From positions 43,255 to 107,254 of the forward strand of contig NTJP01000005.1 in NCBI GenBank assembly GCA_002457145.1: a stretch of DNA of 64,000 nucleotides, read 5' to 3'. This document shows, piece by piece, positions 51,017 through 60,958 of this stretch (position 1 is its first letter; every line of letters starts with the position of its first letter). Origin of the DNA: Marine Group II euryarchaeote MED-G38. Lineage in GTDB: Archaea > Thermoplasmatota > Poseidoniia > Poseidoniales > Thalassarchaeaceae. Under the pieces are notes generated by a model. It ran no database searches, had not been told where the DNA came from, and was given only the letters and a program-made list of their open reading frames with translations. Position numbers and translations under genes: made by a program.

Positions 51017-51289
51017 ATGATGCCAAGTAGGGCGGTCGTTGGAAGTGTCATATCTATAATTTTGATTTTATTATCAATATATAACTTTACTGTAGATAAT
51101 ACATCATCAACTCAAGCATGGAGTTATCTTTTATTAACTCCTTTACCGCTTATTTTTGCTTTTACTCCGTATAAATTTTCCAAAACCAACAATGTAGAAG
51201 ATATTTACGATTGGGAAGAAGAAACGGAAGAAATTGAAAACAAAAATATTGATCCAATAGAGTCTGGGTACGATGTACCAATATTATAA
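51017..51289 (+). CDS. small two-span membrane protein
   Basis: A 90-residue protein with two spans (VVGSVISIILILLSIYNF and WSYLLLTPLPLIFAF) and an acidic cytoplasmic tail (YDWEEETEEIENKN). The start may be either of two consecutive ATG codons (51017, 51020). Its stop directly abuts the stop of fttA on the other strand. Function unknown. Confidence 0.6.
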   Translation: MMPSRAVVGSVISIILILLSIYNFTVDNTSSTQAWSYLLLTPLPLIFAFTPYKFSKTNNVEDIYDWEEETEEIENKNIDPIESGYDVPIL

Positions 51290-53206
51290 TTATGATAATC
51301 TAAGTGTTTCTAGATTATTTGGAGCATATGTTTGGACTTTGAATTTCTCTCTTAACCCTTGTCTAAATGCATTACATGTCTGAGGATCTCCATGATGACA
51401 AATTATTTTCCTGGGAGTAGGATGTAAAGCAGAGACATAATCCATCAGTTGATTTCTATCTGAATGGCCACTGAATCCATCTATAATAACCATATTACAA
51501 TTTACTTCTATCATTAATGTTTGGCCTCTGTCCATTAAAGGTACTTGTGCATGACCATCTTGTAATCTACGCCCCAACGTTCCTGAGGCTTGATAGCCTA
51601 CAAAACAAAGAGTATTTCCATGTTCAGGGGCCCAGTGTTTGAAGTATTCGACAATAGGGCCTCCGGTCATCATACCACTAGTTGCTAAAACAATACATGA
51701 GTTGGTATCCAAAAGTATAGATTCTCTTTGCTTATGAGATTCAACCTGTTTAAACCAAGGTGAATTGAAAGGGTTTTGATCACCGCCTTTCAGCAGCTGT
51801 TTCCTTAATTCTCTGTTTAAGAAATTAGGATGACTTGAATGTATAGCAGTTGCTTCTGATATCATCCCATCAAGCCACACTGTAACTGGTTTTACTTTAC
51901 CGGATTTAAACAATTCATCAATAGCAATCATCACTTCCTGAGATCTCCCAACTGCAAAAACTGGACTGAATATTTTACCCCCTCTATTTAGAGTATCTAT
52001 AATTAAGTCCTGGAGTTCATGACTTGCTTGTTGTCTAGTTGGTTGGATATTTTGAGGACCGCCATATGTAGATTCTATAACTAAAGTATCAACTTTAGGG
52101 AAGCGAACAGTGGCCGCATCAAATAACCAAGACTTTTCATACTTTATATCACCAGAGAATAATAATTTATGCTCATAGTTTCCTTCACCTATTTGGGTAT
52201 AAACGCTTGAAGAACCAAGAATATGTCCTGCATTTTCGAGAGTTATTTTAACATCTGGAGCGATGTCAGTCTTATCTCCCCATTCAATATCAATGGTATG
52301 TTTTATGCACTCTTGTATATCAGCCTTAGAATATGGAGGATCATTTCCCTCTGCCTGTGCCACTTTTATATAGTCAATTTGTAATAAAGTCATTAAATCC
52401 CTAGTTGGAGGAGTACAATACACAGGACCTCTGTATCCATATTTGAATAAAACGGGCAACATCCCTATGTGATCAACGTGAGCATGAGTAATTACTATAG
52501 CATCTAAATTGTCCAATGGTAATAGCTCTGGAGCTGAAAAGAATGGTTGTGTTTCATTTCTATTAGTAGTTGGTTTGGCTCCACAATCAATAAGAATTTT
52601 TGATTCATTTGTTGTAACTAAATGCATAGCTCTTCCAACTTCCCTGTAGGATCCAAGTGCAGTTACTCTTACCCATGGGACACTATTCCGTTTTGGACGA
52701 TAAATTCTAGTACCAAATTTACGTAAAAGAGACTTGCGATCATCAGACATTTCTTTACGATACCTACGAATATCATGCTGAGTTCTACTTGCAATAGCAG
52801 GAGCCCTAACTACCTTTACTAACCAACCTATTTCATCCCTGAGGGATTGAATATTAATTCCTTTGGGGCCTACTGCTGTAGAAGGATCATCGCATTCAAG
52901 GATAATTTCAGATAAAGCTGGATCTAACCAAGTATTAACAATGCCTACTTCTGGCGGGATGAATTTTGTTATTGCTTGATGAATTGATGCTTCATCAGCT
53001 AGAATACTTGAATGTGGACGGATTACAACTCGCCGTTTAATCGACTTTGCTATTTGAACAGTTAAACTATCCCCACTTCCGATAAATAAAGAAGGTTTTT
53101 TAGTAATTATTGATATTGAACCTGCTTCTAAATCTACCTCGTAATCAATATCGCTAGGTATTAATTTACTTATTCTTTTTTTAATCTCAGTTAATGTTAA
53201 ACGCAT
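51290..53206 (-). CDS. fttA: transcription termination factor FttA (aCPSF1), KH/beta-CASP nuclease
   Basis: Archaeal CPSF73-like factor that ends transcription by cleaving nascent RNA after U-rich tracts. Two KH-type domains fill the first ~170 residues (GPKGINIQSLRDEIGWLV). The metallo-beta-lactamase core shows VITHAHVDHIGMLP and GHILGSSSVY; the beta-CASP part shows VFAVGRSQEVM, SGMMTGGP and GFSGHSDRNQL and HHGDP with metal His. Length 638 is standard. It is downstream of psmB on the same strand with 66 bp between. In this window convergent genes almost touch, so efficient termination matters. Confidence 0.96.
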   Translation of the reverse strand: MRLTLTEIKKRISKLIPSDIDYEVDLEAGSISIITKKPSLFIGSGDSLTVQIAKSIKRRVVIRPHSSILADEASIHQAITKFIPPEVGIVNTWLDPALSEIILECDDPSTAVGPKGINIQSLRDEIGWLVKVVRAPAIASRTQHDIRRYRKEMSDDRKSLLRKFGTRIYRPKRNSVPWVRVTALGSYREVGRAMHLVTTNESKILIDCGAKPTTNRNETQPFFSAPELLPLDNLDAIVITHAHVDHIGMLPVLFKYGYRGPVYCTPPTRDLMTLLQIDYIKVAQAEGNDPPYSKADIQECIKHTIDIEWGDKTDIAPDVKITLENAGHILGSSSVYTQIGEGNYEHKLLFSGDIKYEKSWLFDAATVRFPKVDTLVIESTYGGPQNIQPTRQQASHELQDLIIDTLNRGGKIFSPVFAVGRSQEVMIAIDELFKSGKVKPVTVWLDGMISEATAIHSSHPNFLNRELRKQLLKGGDQNPFNSPWFKQVESHKQRESILLDTNSCIVLATSGMMTGGPIVEYFKHWAPEHGNTLCFVGYQASGTLGRRLQDGHAQVPLMDRGQTLMIEVNCNMVIIDGFSGHSDRNQLMDYVSALHPTPRKIICHHGDPQTCNAFRQGLREKFKVQTYAPNNLETLRLS

Positions 53207-53272
53207 AAGAAGTCCTCTAGATAAATCCTACAGTATTATGTGCACCCAAATTGCACTAAGGAAGGAATGTGA

Positions 53273-53899
53273 TTATAGTGAAGAAACTAGATTCGTTAAT
53301 TCATTCTCAGATAATAATTGGAAACCATTGTCCATGGTTATTACGGCTAAGTCCATACCATTTCCACTTGCCGCATCTCTTTGAGCGGAGGCTAACAATG
53401 ATTTGGCTGCTACTCTAAGTGCTTCGTCTTTTGTCATATTATCTTTATACTGATCTTCTAAAACACCATACATAAAAGGGCTACCAGAACCAGTAGCACA
53501 ATAAACATCTGGTATTGAACCTCCCGCGGAATCTATGCTGTAGACACTAGGTCCACTATCATCCACTCCTACAATAAGCAATTGTACATGATGTGGTCTA
53601 CCCACTAAAATATTGGCAGTGAGAGTGGCGGCTCCTTTCACAGACATTGGAGAATCTCTCTTCAACTCATATAACCTTAATTCAGACGCTAACGTTCTTG
53701 AAAGAGATTGAGCATGCCCAACTAATCCTGCTGTGGTAAGAGCAATGTTTTCTGATATCTTGAAGACTTTTTGAACACTTTTATTTGCAATAAAGTGACC
53801 CATGGTAGCTCTATGATCTGCACCAACTACTACACCTCCATCAAATGTAATTCCTATAGTGCTAGTTCCAGTTTTTATCGCTTGAGAAGAGGTATCCAT
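53273..53899 (-). CDS. psmB: proteasome beta subunit
   Basis: Catalytic subunit of the archaeal 20S proteasome. The propeptide is short (MDTSSQAIKTG) and cleavage before TSTIGITF would expose the catalytic Thr; the core has DGGVVVGADHRAT with the essential Asp and a Lys in the KVFKISENIAL strand, and GSGSPFMYGVLED. The track starts at 53932; ATG 53899 with GGTGAT upstream is the real start (208 residues). It lies upstream of fttA. Confidence 0.95.
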   Translation of the reverse strand: MDTSSQAIKTGTSTIGITFDGGVVVGADHRATMGHFIANKSVQKVFKISENIALTTAGLVGHAQSLSRTLASELRLYELKRDSPMSVKGAATLTANILVGRPHHVQLLIVGVDDSGPSVYSIDSAGGSIPDVYCATGSGSPFMYGVLEDQYKDNMTKDEALRVAAKSLLASAQRDAASGNGMDLAVITMDNGFQLLSENELTNLVSSL

Positions 53900-54062
53900 A
53901 AAAATCACCTGTCGGGGAAGAGTTCCCAACAAACTCTACTGAAATCCGACCCTTTATGAATGCGACGGGAAAATAAGTCTTAAAATATAAAAGAGTAGTA
54001 AAACATGAGTTGAAGTTTTAATATATAGAAGGAGTCAAGTCTGTGAGATAAGTCGAGAGTAC

Positions 54063-54449
54063 ATGGCTAGAAGAGAAGAGGGCCCTCGTTGGATAGAAAT
54101 GTCCCAAACCTCCAATTCTAATGAAGCAGATATTGCCCCAGGAGAAAATTATCATGACTTAGGTTCAAAATATCCTGATGCACCAATACCGAGAGAATTT
54201 GGTGATGTAATAATAAGAAGGTCTGTACTTGAAGACTTGACTGGTGTCTCGACCATAATGAATTGGACCTCTGATGGTGACTTGGTAATTGTAGAAATGT
54301 CTGCATTGATGAAAAGAGAAACAGAATTGCACATAGCTGTTAGTAAAATTAAAGATTTTGTTGAGTTGGATTTAGGAGGTAGTCTATTGCAATTGGGGAA
54401 AACTAGGCTGCTAATATTACCACCAGATTTTGATACCAATGAGATGTAA
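54063..54449 (+). CDS. hypothetical protein
   Basis: Function unknown. The 128-residue acidic protein has an unstructured N-terminal third and a beta-alpha C-terminal part (REFGDVIIRRSVLEDLTG onward; HIAVSKIKDFVELDLGG). No Cys, no membrane segment. It precedes the ZPR1 gene by about 20 bp, so a joint role is possible. Start ATG 54063 is chosen; the second Met in WIEMSQ is an alternative. Confidence 0.65.
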   Translation: MARREEGPRWIEMSQTSNSNEADIAPGENYHDLGSKYPDAPIPREFGDVIIRRSVLEDLTGVSTIMNWTSDGDLVIVEMSALMKRETELHIAVSKIKDFVELDLGGSLLQLGKTRLLILPPDFDTNEM

Positions 54450-54473
54450 AGAGAATATTTGAAAGGAATGAAT

Positions 54474-55073
54474 ATGGAAAGTATTATTGATCAATCTTGT
54501 CCGATTTGTTCATCGAAAAAAGGTTTAAAATTGTATGTTCATATTTCAGAAATTCCATATTTTGGAGAACACACCCAAATGACAATGATGTGTGATTCCT
54601 GTGGATGGAAGAATACTGATTTTATACCTGCAGAAGGTAAGAAGCCAGGAAGTTGGTCATTGAGAATTAATAATGTCGAACACATGTCGGCTAGAGTTGT
54701 GAGATCTTCGTCATGTACAATAAGGATAGAGGAGATAGGACTGGAGGTTGAACCGGGAGGAAATTCGAGTGGTTATATTACAAATATTGAAGGAGTATTG
54801 AATAGATTTAGCGATATTGTAAAGATGATATTAAGACAAGCAAGAAGAGATGGAGAAGAAACTGTTGAAAATTGTATGTTACTTCTAGAAAAAATATATC
54901 AGATTAAGAATGGAGAGAGAGAAGTTGATATGATATTATTAGATCCTATGGGACATAGTCAAATTTTACATGATGATGCTATATCAAGAGAATTATTAGA
55001 GGATGAGCTTTCAGATTTAGAAATTGGCAATAGTATCCCAGTTTTTGATATCAATAGTGAAGAGATTCTTTAA
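54474..55073 (+). CDS. zpr1: ZPR1-type zinc finger protein
   Basis: Archaeal single-module homolog of eukaryotic ZPR1. The zinc finger is SCPICSSKKG paired with MCDSCGWKN, and the following IPAEGKKPGSWSLRIN region with SCTIRIEEIGLEVEPG matches the ZPR1 double-stranded beta-helix domain, then GYITNIEGVLNRF. Start ATG 54474 is preceded by AAAGG; 54468 is an alternative. Eukaryotic ZPR1 binds the translation factor eEF1A; a similar archaeal partner is likely but not shown here. Confidence 0.9.
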   Translation: MESIIDQSCPICSSKKGLKLYVHISEIPYFGEHTQMTMMCDSCGWKNTDFIPAEGKKPGSWSLRINNVEHMSARVVRSSSCTIRIEEIGLEVEPGGNSSGYITNIEGVLNRFSDIVKMILRQARRDGEETVENCMLLLEKIYQIKNGEREVDMILLDPMGHSQILHDDAISRELLEDELSDLEIGNSIPVFDINSEEIL

Positions 55074-55079
55074 TTAACA

Positions 55080-56462
55080 CTAAATTGAATCGTTTGCTAG
55101 AAATTCATCTAATCTTCCTGACCACTCATCTCTTTTCTCGGAAATATCGTTTAGCCAAATTGTTGCCTTATCAATACAAAGTTGTTTCATTTCACCGGCT
55201 AAAATTCTACCACTTTCATAATTTTTTCGTATTTTTTCTAATTCCGTATCATCACTTTCGAAGAAAAATTGGAGATATTGAAACGCTACATCTTTGGAAC
55301 AATCTCCGCCGAGACGCCTATGTTCTTCGACAGTAGATTGTCCACCACTGTGTGCTCTTTTCACTTTCCTTGACATAATTTCTATGGAATCATCCATGAA
55401 AATTGTAGTTTCTGGTTTTGAAGAGGACATTTTATCACCCGTCATTCCAACAACAAATCGATGATATGTAGAACATGGAGGTAACAAACCCATACCACCT
55501 AAACTTCGTTCTAAAGTCAATAATTCGATTTTTAATTTATATTTATCACTCGAAGTTGCCCCTGGAATTGTTATTGTACCATGTTTAAGATTTGATAAAA
55601 TATCAGCATAACCTAACTTTAAAATACAATTTTTTATTTTTTCAAAAATAATTTTTCTATCTTCAAGAACTAGTTTACCATTGTTGGATATTCCAAAAAT
55701 TTTTTCATTTTCAGGTTGAATAGATAGCGCAATAATTAGTCCTCCATTTTTTTGGTCTTTCAGATTAAACCAATTTGTTTTACTTACTAAACCCCTAGTT
55801 AATCTCAAATGAGGATCTTGATCTACTCCAACAGGTACAACTACTGGACGTAATCCTCCAAATTCTTCTAATTGTGGATGAGTAATATCTCCGGCTTGTA
55901 TGAGAGGTGATTGAACGTGAGCAAGATTGGTATCGCCTTGGAAGCCATAAATGGATTCTAATTCTGAGAGATTTGTTTTACGGCCCAAGGTAAATGCTAG
56001 TCTTTGTACTTCTGATCTCTTACTTTGAAAATATACATTAGTGGTTTCAGGCCTTAAACCTAAGGCAGCGTAGTTAATTATGTAATCTTCAATTGCGGTT
56101 TTACGGCCTCCTTCAAGAGATTTAGAGCGTGTAGCCAAAGCCTCTAAATCTGCTACAGCTACATTAATATCACCTCCATGTTGCTGAAACCATTTTACCT
56201 GTTGAATAACCATACTATGGCCAAGATGCATTTTTCCACTTGGCATTAAGCCAGTTAAAACACCAAAATTTTCATTATTTTTTATAGAATTTAATATTAA
56301 ATCAAAATCTCTATGTGCGAATATTATTCCCCTTCTATGAAGCATGCTAGGATTAGGTATCAATGATAAATCAATAGACCCTAAACCAAATTTTTGAATT
56401 AATCTTTGATAATCTGTAGACTGTTCAGACGACCAAGGATCAATCCGCTGGACATCTTCCAT
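55080..56462 (-). CDS. trpS: tryptophanyl-tRNA synthetase
   Basis: Class I synthetase of the archaeal/eukaryotic type. The N-terminal part has IDPWSSEQSTDYQRLIQKFG, as in archaeal TrpRS; GLMPSGKMHLGHSMV is the HIGH-type motif, PVGVDQDPHLRLTR binds Trp-AMP and MTGDKMSSSKPETTI is the KMSKS motif. Length 460 is typical. It is convergent with ZPR1, gap 6 bp. Confidence 0.95.
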   Translation of the reverse strand: MEDVQRIDPWSSEQSTDYQRLIQKFGLGSIDLSLIPNPSMLHRRGIIFAHRDFDLILNSIKNNENFGVLTGLMPSGKMHLGHSMVIQQVKWFQQHGGDINVAVADLEALATRSKSLEGGRKTAIEDYIINYAALGLRPETTNVYFQSKRSEVQRLAFTLGRKTNLSELESIYGFQGDTNLAHVQSPLIQAGDITHPQLEEFGGLRPVVVPVGVDQDPHLRLTRGLVSKTNWFNLKDQKNGGLIIALSIQPENEKIFGISNNGKLVLEDRKIIFEKIKNCILKLGYADILSNLKHGTITIPGATSSDKYKLKIELLTLERSLGGMGLLPPCSTYHRFVVGMTGDKMSSSKPETTIFMDDSIEIMSRKVKRAHSGGQSTVEEHRRLGGDCSKDVAFQYLQFFFESDDTELEKIRKNYESGRILAGEMKQLCIDKATIWLNDISEKRDEWSGRLDEFLANDSI

Positions 56463-56556
56463 AGCAATGGGCTTACGATATATGAAATCAATCCATCGAT
56501 GAGGATATCAAATAAACACAGTTAAAACAATAACCCTTATCATTTTGTCACAGTAT

Positions 56557-57615
56557 ATGGCGATCATTCATTGTTTAGGCGTCGGACTTGTTGGATCATA
56601 TGTGGCTAAGAAATTATCTGCTAATGGGCATCAAGTTCATGCTCATGATTTGAATCCAGATAATGTATTTTCAGAATATCCAAGAATTATTATTCATAAA
56701 GGAGATGTTCTTGAGAGTTCTAAAGATAAAAATAATTTTGGAGAAGTGGACATAATAGTCAATATGCTTCCTGGCGAAATAGGGCACACTGTGATGAAAA
56801 ATATTTGTAAATATGGATTTAGAATAGTAGATTTAAGTTTTAGTGAGATTTCTCCAGACGTTTTGAAGGAGGAAACAATAGAAAATAAATCAACTATATT
56901 GTGGGATGTTGGTATAGCACCAGGGTTGTCTAATATGTTTCTTTCACTCGCTGTAGAAGATATGGGGCATTTAGAAAAAGGAGAAATTAGAGTGGGAGGG
57001 AACCCTGTAGAAAAAAAAGGAGGTTGGAACTATTTTGCTCCTTTTTCGCCTAAAGATGTAATTGCAGAATATACAAGACCTGCAAGGGTAGTTCGAGATA
57101 AAAAAATTATAACTTTAGATGCGTTGTCTGAACGGCATATAATAAATGTTCATGGAATAGGCGAAATGGAAGCTTTTCTTACCGATGGTTTACGAAGCGT
57201 ACTTTACACGATTCCATCGACAAATTTATCAGAATATACAGTGAGATGGCCTGGGCATATTCAGAAATTTATTGATGAAAGGGATAAAAATAATTTAAAC
57301 TATGAACAATTGTTGAAAGAATGGGAATACAGTCCTGAGATATCAGAATTCACATGGTTAGAGGTTGTAGCATATGGTTGTGAAGGAAAGAAAATACGTT
57401 GGATTGTTTCAGATGAAGGTGGTTCTGATGGGCATTCTATGGCCAGATGCACCGGATTAGTTACTGTATTTTGTATAGAGGAGTGGATATCAAATCCTAA
57501 AATGTTGAAAATTGGAATTCATCCTCCAGAGAACTTAGATGCGAATGTAATTAATACAATAGTTTCGAAAATGAAAGATCAAAATATTTCAATATTTAAA
57601 GAAATAATAAATTAG
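56557..57615 (+). CDS. saccharopine dehydrogenase-like oxidoreductase
   Basis: Rossmann NAD(P)-binding protein of the saccharopine dehydrogenase/reductase family. IHCLGVGLVGSYVAKKLSA is the nucleotide loop, followed by VDIIVNMLPGEIG and DVGIAPGLSNMFLSLA, both typical; the C-terminal part has EWEYSPEISEFTWLEVVAYG. Start ATG 56557 is used instead of TTG 56545. The chemical role (lysine pathway, carboxynorspermidine or other) cannot be told from sequence. It is divergent from trpS. Confidence 0.85.
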   Translation: MAIIHCLGVGLVGSYVAKKLSANGHQVHAHDLNPDNVFSEYPRIIIHKGDVLESSKDKNNFGEVDIIVNMLPGEIGHTVMKNICKYGFRIVDLSFSEISPDVLKEETIENKSTILWDVGIAPGLSNMFLSLAVEDMGHLEKGEIRVGGNPVEKKGGWNYFAPFSPKDVIAEYTRPARVVRDKKIITLDALSERHIINVHGIGEMEAFLTDGLRSVLYTIPSTNLSEYTVRWPGHIQKFIDERDKNNLNYEQLLKEWEYSPEISEFTWLEVVAYGCEGKKIRWIVSDEGGSDGHSMARCTGLVTVFCIEEWISNPKMLKIGIHPPENLDANVINTIVSKMKDQNISIFKEIIN

Positions 57616-58736
57616 TCTTCATAATTGATGATTTGTTTTGCATCCATTACTATTAACCACTTTATTGCAATCGGTGTTGCAATTAAAGTTCCAATTGCGA
57701 TTATAATAATTGGCCAATTGAAGTTTGGCTCTGATGCCCGCTCTATCAGCCATGTGAATAATATTGGAGATTCCAGAAAATCTGATGCCCATTCTCGCAT
57801 ATTAGTAACATGGTGACCTACGATAGTTACTGAATGATGTAAATCATTAAAGGTGTACAAAGGATTACTAATTAGTGAAAAATTAGATAAATTTTGCATT
57901 TCTAAAACTATGGTTTCACCTGGGTTAATAGTTGCAACTATTCCACTTTCAACCTGACGCCATCCATTTTTTAAATTTTGATCATTTTTTGATAGAACAG
58001 AATAATTATTACCTTCAATATCTTTAACTGATATTATCGATTTATTAGAATGAATATGAATACTTCCTGGAACTTTCCAAGAGTTGTTATAATCTATTGG
58101 AAGCGTAACATGTACTGAAGAATTATCAATAGTTATCTCAATATTATTACTAGATGATTTGTGATTATACCATTCTCCCCAGGTCGTAAACCAGATAGAT
58201 GCATTATTTTCAAGACTTTCCATAAACTGTTTATCTTCTCTAACTCTTAAGTCATGGATTCTGGCAATCCAATATACACTCACAAGTGAATCTTTTGGAG
58301 ATTCCTCAATAAGAGAAATATTAGCAATATTTTTTTCAATACTCCCTCCATTTCTCTCGACGGTAAACAATCCTGAAGGATTATTAGATACCATATCTCC
58401 AATTATTTTGAATCCGTTGTCGATTAATTCGGATGAGGTTTTATCATTGATAAATCCAGAAGGAGTTCCGAATGAAATAGGATCTTTTCCCCATCTAGAA
58501 GCATTGGTATTTGATAAAAGATAATCTTTACATTCTTCAATAATCCATAAATCCTCGTTAATATCCTTATTTTCAAATCCATGACATCCAAATTCATCAC
58601 CTATTGCTAACCTATCTGGTCCAATCAAATTTTTTATCCAGCCATCAGATTCCCACTCAGCAGCAACTAAAGATGAAAAAGTGGGAAGAGAGAATATAAT
58701 AATCATTACAAAACTTACAACCCTCACCTTTTCCAT
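57612..58736 (-). CDS. exported, membrane-anchored hypothetical protein
   Basis: A signal peptide (VRVVSFVMIIIFSLPTFSSL, from ATG 58736 with GGAGAG upstream), a ~310-residue exterior region rich in Asn, Ser and Trp with two or three Cys, and a C-terminal span (WPIIIIAIGTLIATPIAIKW). The N-terminal MEKVRVV resembles that of the M6 peptidase (MGKVRVV), a weak hint of shared export. Function unknown. Its end overlaps the preceding convergent gene by 4 bp. Confidence 0.72.
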   Translation of the reverse strand: MEKVRVVSFVMIIIFSLPTFSSLVAAEWESDGWIKNLIGPDRLAIGDEFGCHGFENKDINEDLWIIEECKDYLLSNTNASRWGKDPISFGTPSGFINDKTSSELIDNGFKIIGDMVSNNPSGLFTVERNGGSIEKNIANISLIEESPKDSLVSVYWIARIHDLRVREDKQFMESLENNASIWFTTWGEWYNHKSSSNNIEITIDNSSVHVTLPIDYNNSWKVPGSIHIHSNKSIISVKDIEGNNYSVLSKNDQNLKNGWRQVESGIVATINPGETIVLEMQNLSNFSLISNPLYTFNDLHHSVTIVGHHVTNMREWASDFLESPILFTWLIERASEPNFNWPIIIIAIGTLIATPIAIKWLIVMDAKQIINYED

Positions 58737-58815
58737 GGCTCTCCGAAATAAGATTGGAATATGAGTACTTGCCATGTTTAGTAAAGGCTAAACAGTAAAG
58801 TCATTACGATAGAAT

Positions 58816-59592
58816 ATGGATGAGAGGATAAACTTTGATATTAATGAATTCTCCAATCAAGTAAAAATACAAGGAACAGGGGAGGAATTTAAAACACCTT
58901 TTTTCTATAAAATACTAGTAAAATATATTCGTATAATTGGACGTAGTCTGACAAGGGTAAGTTACATTGGAATAGAAAAAATCCCGAAAAAAGGACCTAT
59001 GATAATTGTAGGAAACCATATTTCAAACATTGACCCTATTGTCAAAATAATGGGAATTGGTAGACCTGTACACTATTTGGCTAAAGAGGGCCATTTTACC
59101 AAGGAGCCTAACAGAACAATAATGAAATTAACAGGACAGATTGAAACGTTTAGAGATAATGGAGCAAGAGATGCATTGGCAAGGGCTTCCGATGTGTTAG
59201 AATCAGGATTATGCCTAGGACTATTTCCCGAAGGCACAAGATCTAGAAATACAAGTCCACCATTCTTACAAAACGGTAAAACTGGAGTTGCTAGATTATC
59301 AGCTAGTTTTCCAGATATTCCGGTAATACCAATGGCATTAATTGGTACACGAGACATGATGAAACCCGGTGATAATATAATAAAAATATGGAAAAAAATT
59401 GAGGTTAACATAGATGAGCCGATAACTTTCAATCAATGGTTAATAGATTCCAATGGTGGCAACATGGATAAAAACGAAATATATAAAATAACAAAATTAA
59501 GTGATGAGGAAAGAGAAGTATTTATGAAAAATATTTATAGAAAGTTTACAAACCAAATTATGGAAAATTTAAAGCAATTAGGTGCCCCTTAA
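58816..59592 (+). CDS. PlsC-like 1-acylglycerol-3-phosphate acyltransferase
   Basis: Lysophosphatidic-acid acyltransferase fold. The catalytic motif NHISNIDPI (HxxxxD) and the substrate motif LFPEGTRSRN are both complete, with PVIPMALIGT further on. The N-terminal ~60 residues hold a membrane-associated helix (YKILVKYIRIIGRSLTRV). Length 258. Canonical archaeal lipids are ethers with no acyl chains, so its substrate here is an open question; such genes have been noted in marine group II archaea. It reads toward thyA. Confidence 0.9.
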   Translation: MDERINFDINEFSNQVKIQGTGEEFKTPFFYKILVKYIRIIGRSLTRVSYIGIEKIPKKGPMIIVGNHISNIDPIVKIMGIGRPVHYLAKEGHFTKEPNRTIMKLTGQIETFRDNGARDALARASDVLESGLCLGLFPEGTRSRNTSPPFLQNGKTGVARLSASFPDIPVIPMALIGTRDMMKPGDNIIKIWKKIEVNIDEPITFNQWLIDSNGGNMDKNEIYKITKLSDEEREVFMKNIYRKFTNQIMENLKQLGAP

Positions 59593-59643
59593 GTAATAAC
59601 CTCCGTAGCGTTGAAGGACTGTCTAGTCACACGATAAAAATAC

Positions 59644-60438
59644 ATGCGGCAGTATCTTGACTTCCTCAAAAAGATTCTAGAGGATGGAGAAGAGAAAAGT
59701 GATAGAACTGGCACAGGTACTAAATCCATATTTGGCTATCAAATGAGGTTTGATTTGACCAATGGCTTTCCAGCTATTACCACAAAGAAGATTCATTGGC
59801 CTAGTGTAATTCATGAATTATTATGGATTTTATCTGGAGATACGAATATTGATTATCTTAAAAAAAATGGAGTAAAGATTTGGAATGAATGGGCTGATTC
59901 TGATGGGAATTTGGGACCCGTATATGGCGAACAGTGGAGAAAATGGAGGACCAAAGATAACAAGAGTGTTGATCAGATAAAACAAGCAATTGAAATGATT
60001 AAGCAAGAACCGAACAGCAGAAGGATTATCATTTCAGCCTGGAATGTAGGTGAATTAAATGAAATGGCTTTAATGCCATGTCATGCATTTTTTCAATTTT
60101 ATGTTAATAATGGAAAATTATCATGCCAGTTGTATCAAAGAAGTGCTGATGCTTTTCTTGGAGTTCCTTTCAATATTTCATCATATAGTCTCCTTACGTG
60201 TATGATTGCTCAAGTCTGTGGCCTAGAACCTGGAGAATTCATTTGGACTGGAGGTGACTGTCATTTATATTTGAATCATATTGAACAGGCAAAAATACAA
60301 GTTGATAGAGAACCTCTGAAGTCTCCTACCTTAATTATTAATAATGATATAAAATCTATCGATGATTTTCGTTATGAAGATATATCAATACAAGAATATC
60401 AACATCACCCACACATATCAGCACCAATTTCCATATGA
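59644..60438 (+). CDS. thyA: thymidylate synthase (ThyA)
   Basis: Methylates dUMP with methylene-tetrahydrofolate. [18 protein letters not shown] binds the phosphate, [12 protein letters not shown] has the catalytic Cys, and [14 protein letters not shown] with [13 protein letters not shown] completes the site. Length 264, the bacterial-type ThyA rather than ThyX found in many archaea. It forms a pair with dihydrofolate reductase 9 bp downstream, which regenerates the folate consumed. Confidence 0.96.
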   Translation: MRQYLDFLKKILEDGEEKSDRTGTGTKSIFGYQMRFDLTNGFPAITTKKIHWPSVIHELLWILSGDTNIDYLKKNGVKIWNEWADSDGNLGPVYGEQWRKWRTKDNKSVDQIKQAIEMIKQEPNSRRIIISAWNVGELNEMALMPCHAFFQFYVNNGKLSCQLYQRSADAFLGVPFNISSYSLLTCMIAQVCGLEPGEFIWTGGDCHLYLNHIEQAKIQVDREPLKSPTLIINNDIKSIDDFRYEDISIQEYQHHPHISAPISI

Positions 60439-60447
60439 GGCTTAAAT

Positions 60448-60957
60448 ATGCTTATTGCAATGATAGTAGCAATGGATAATGATAGTTCAATAGGACAAAA
60501 TGGAGGTTTACCTTGGAAATTATCAAGTGATATTAAAAGATTTAAGAAAATTACTCAAGGTGAAGGCTATAATGCCGTTATAATGGGGAGAAAGACTTGG
60601 AATAGTCTACCTAGTAAGTATCGGCCTTTATCTGGAAGGATCAATATCGTGATGTCAAGAGATTCTGATTGGTCCGATGAAGGTGCATGGAACGCACTTT
60701 ATCCTGGAAGAGCGATTGAAATTGCATATTCAGAAGGTTGTGAAGAATGCTGGATTATTGGCGGATCTCAAATATATGAATTATTTATTGATATGGTAGA
60801 TGAAATACATATCACTGAAGTGGACACATATAATAGCGGTGAAATTAAATTCCCTAAATGGCCACGAGAAGGTTGGAGTGAATATATTATAGAAAAAATA
60901 CAAAAAAATAGAGAAAATGATTTTGATACTAAATATTCTATTTGGAAAAAAGACTAG
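60448..60957 (+). CDS. folA: dihydrofolate reductase
   Basis: Reduces dihydrofolate to tetrahydrofolate. MIVAMDNDSSIGQNGGLPWKL is the N-terminal signature with the catalytic acid (Asp in LSSDIKRF), VIMGRKTWNSLP binds NADPH and CWIIGGSQIYELF is diagnostic. Length 169. It follows thyA closely, so both are likely co-transcribed. Together with FolE-I in the preQ0 operon this points to a tetrahydrofolate-type C1 metabolism rather than tetrahydromethanopterin alone. Confidence 0.95.
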   Translation: MLIAMIVAMDNDSSIGQNGGLPWKLSSDIKRFKKITQGEGYNAVIMGRKTWNSLPSKYRPLSGRINIVMSRDSDWSDEGAWNALYPGRAIEIAYSEGCEECWIIGGSQIYELFIDMVDEIHITEVDTYNSGEIKFPKWPREGWSEYIIEKIQKNRENDFDTKYSIWKKD

Positions 60958-60958
60958 T

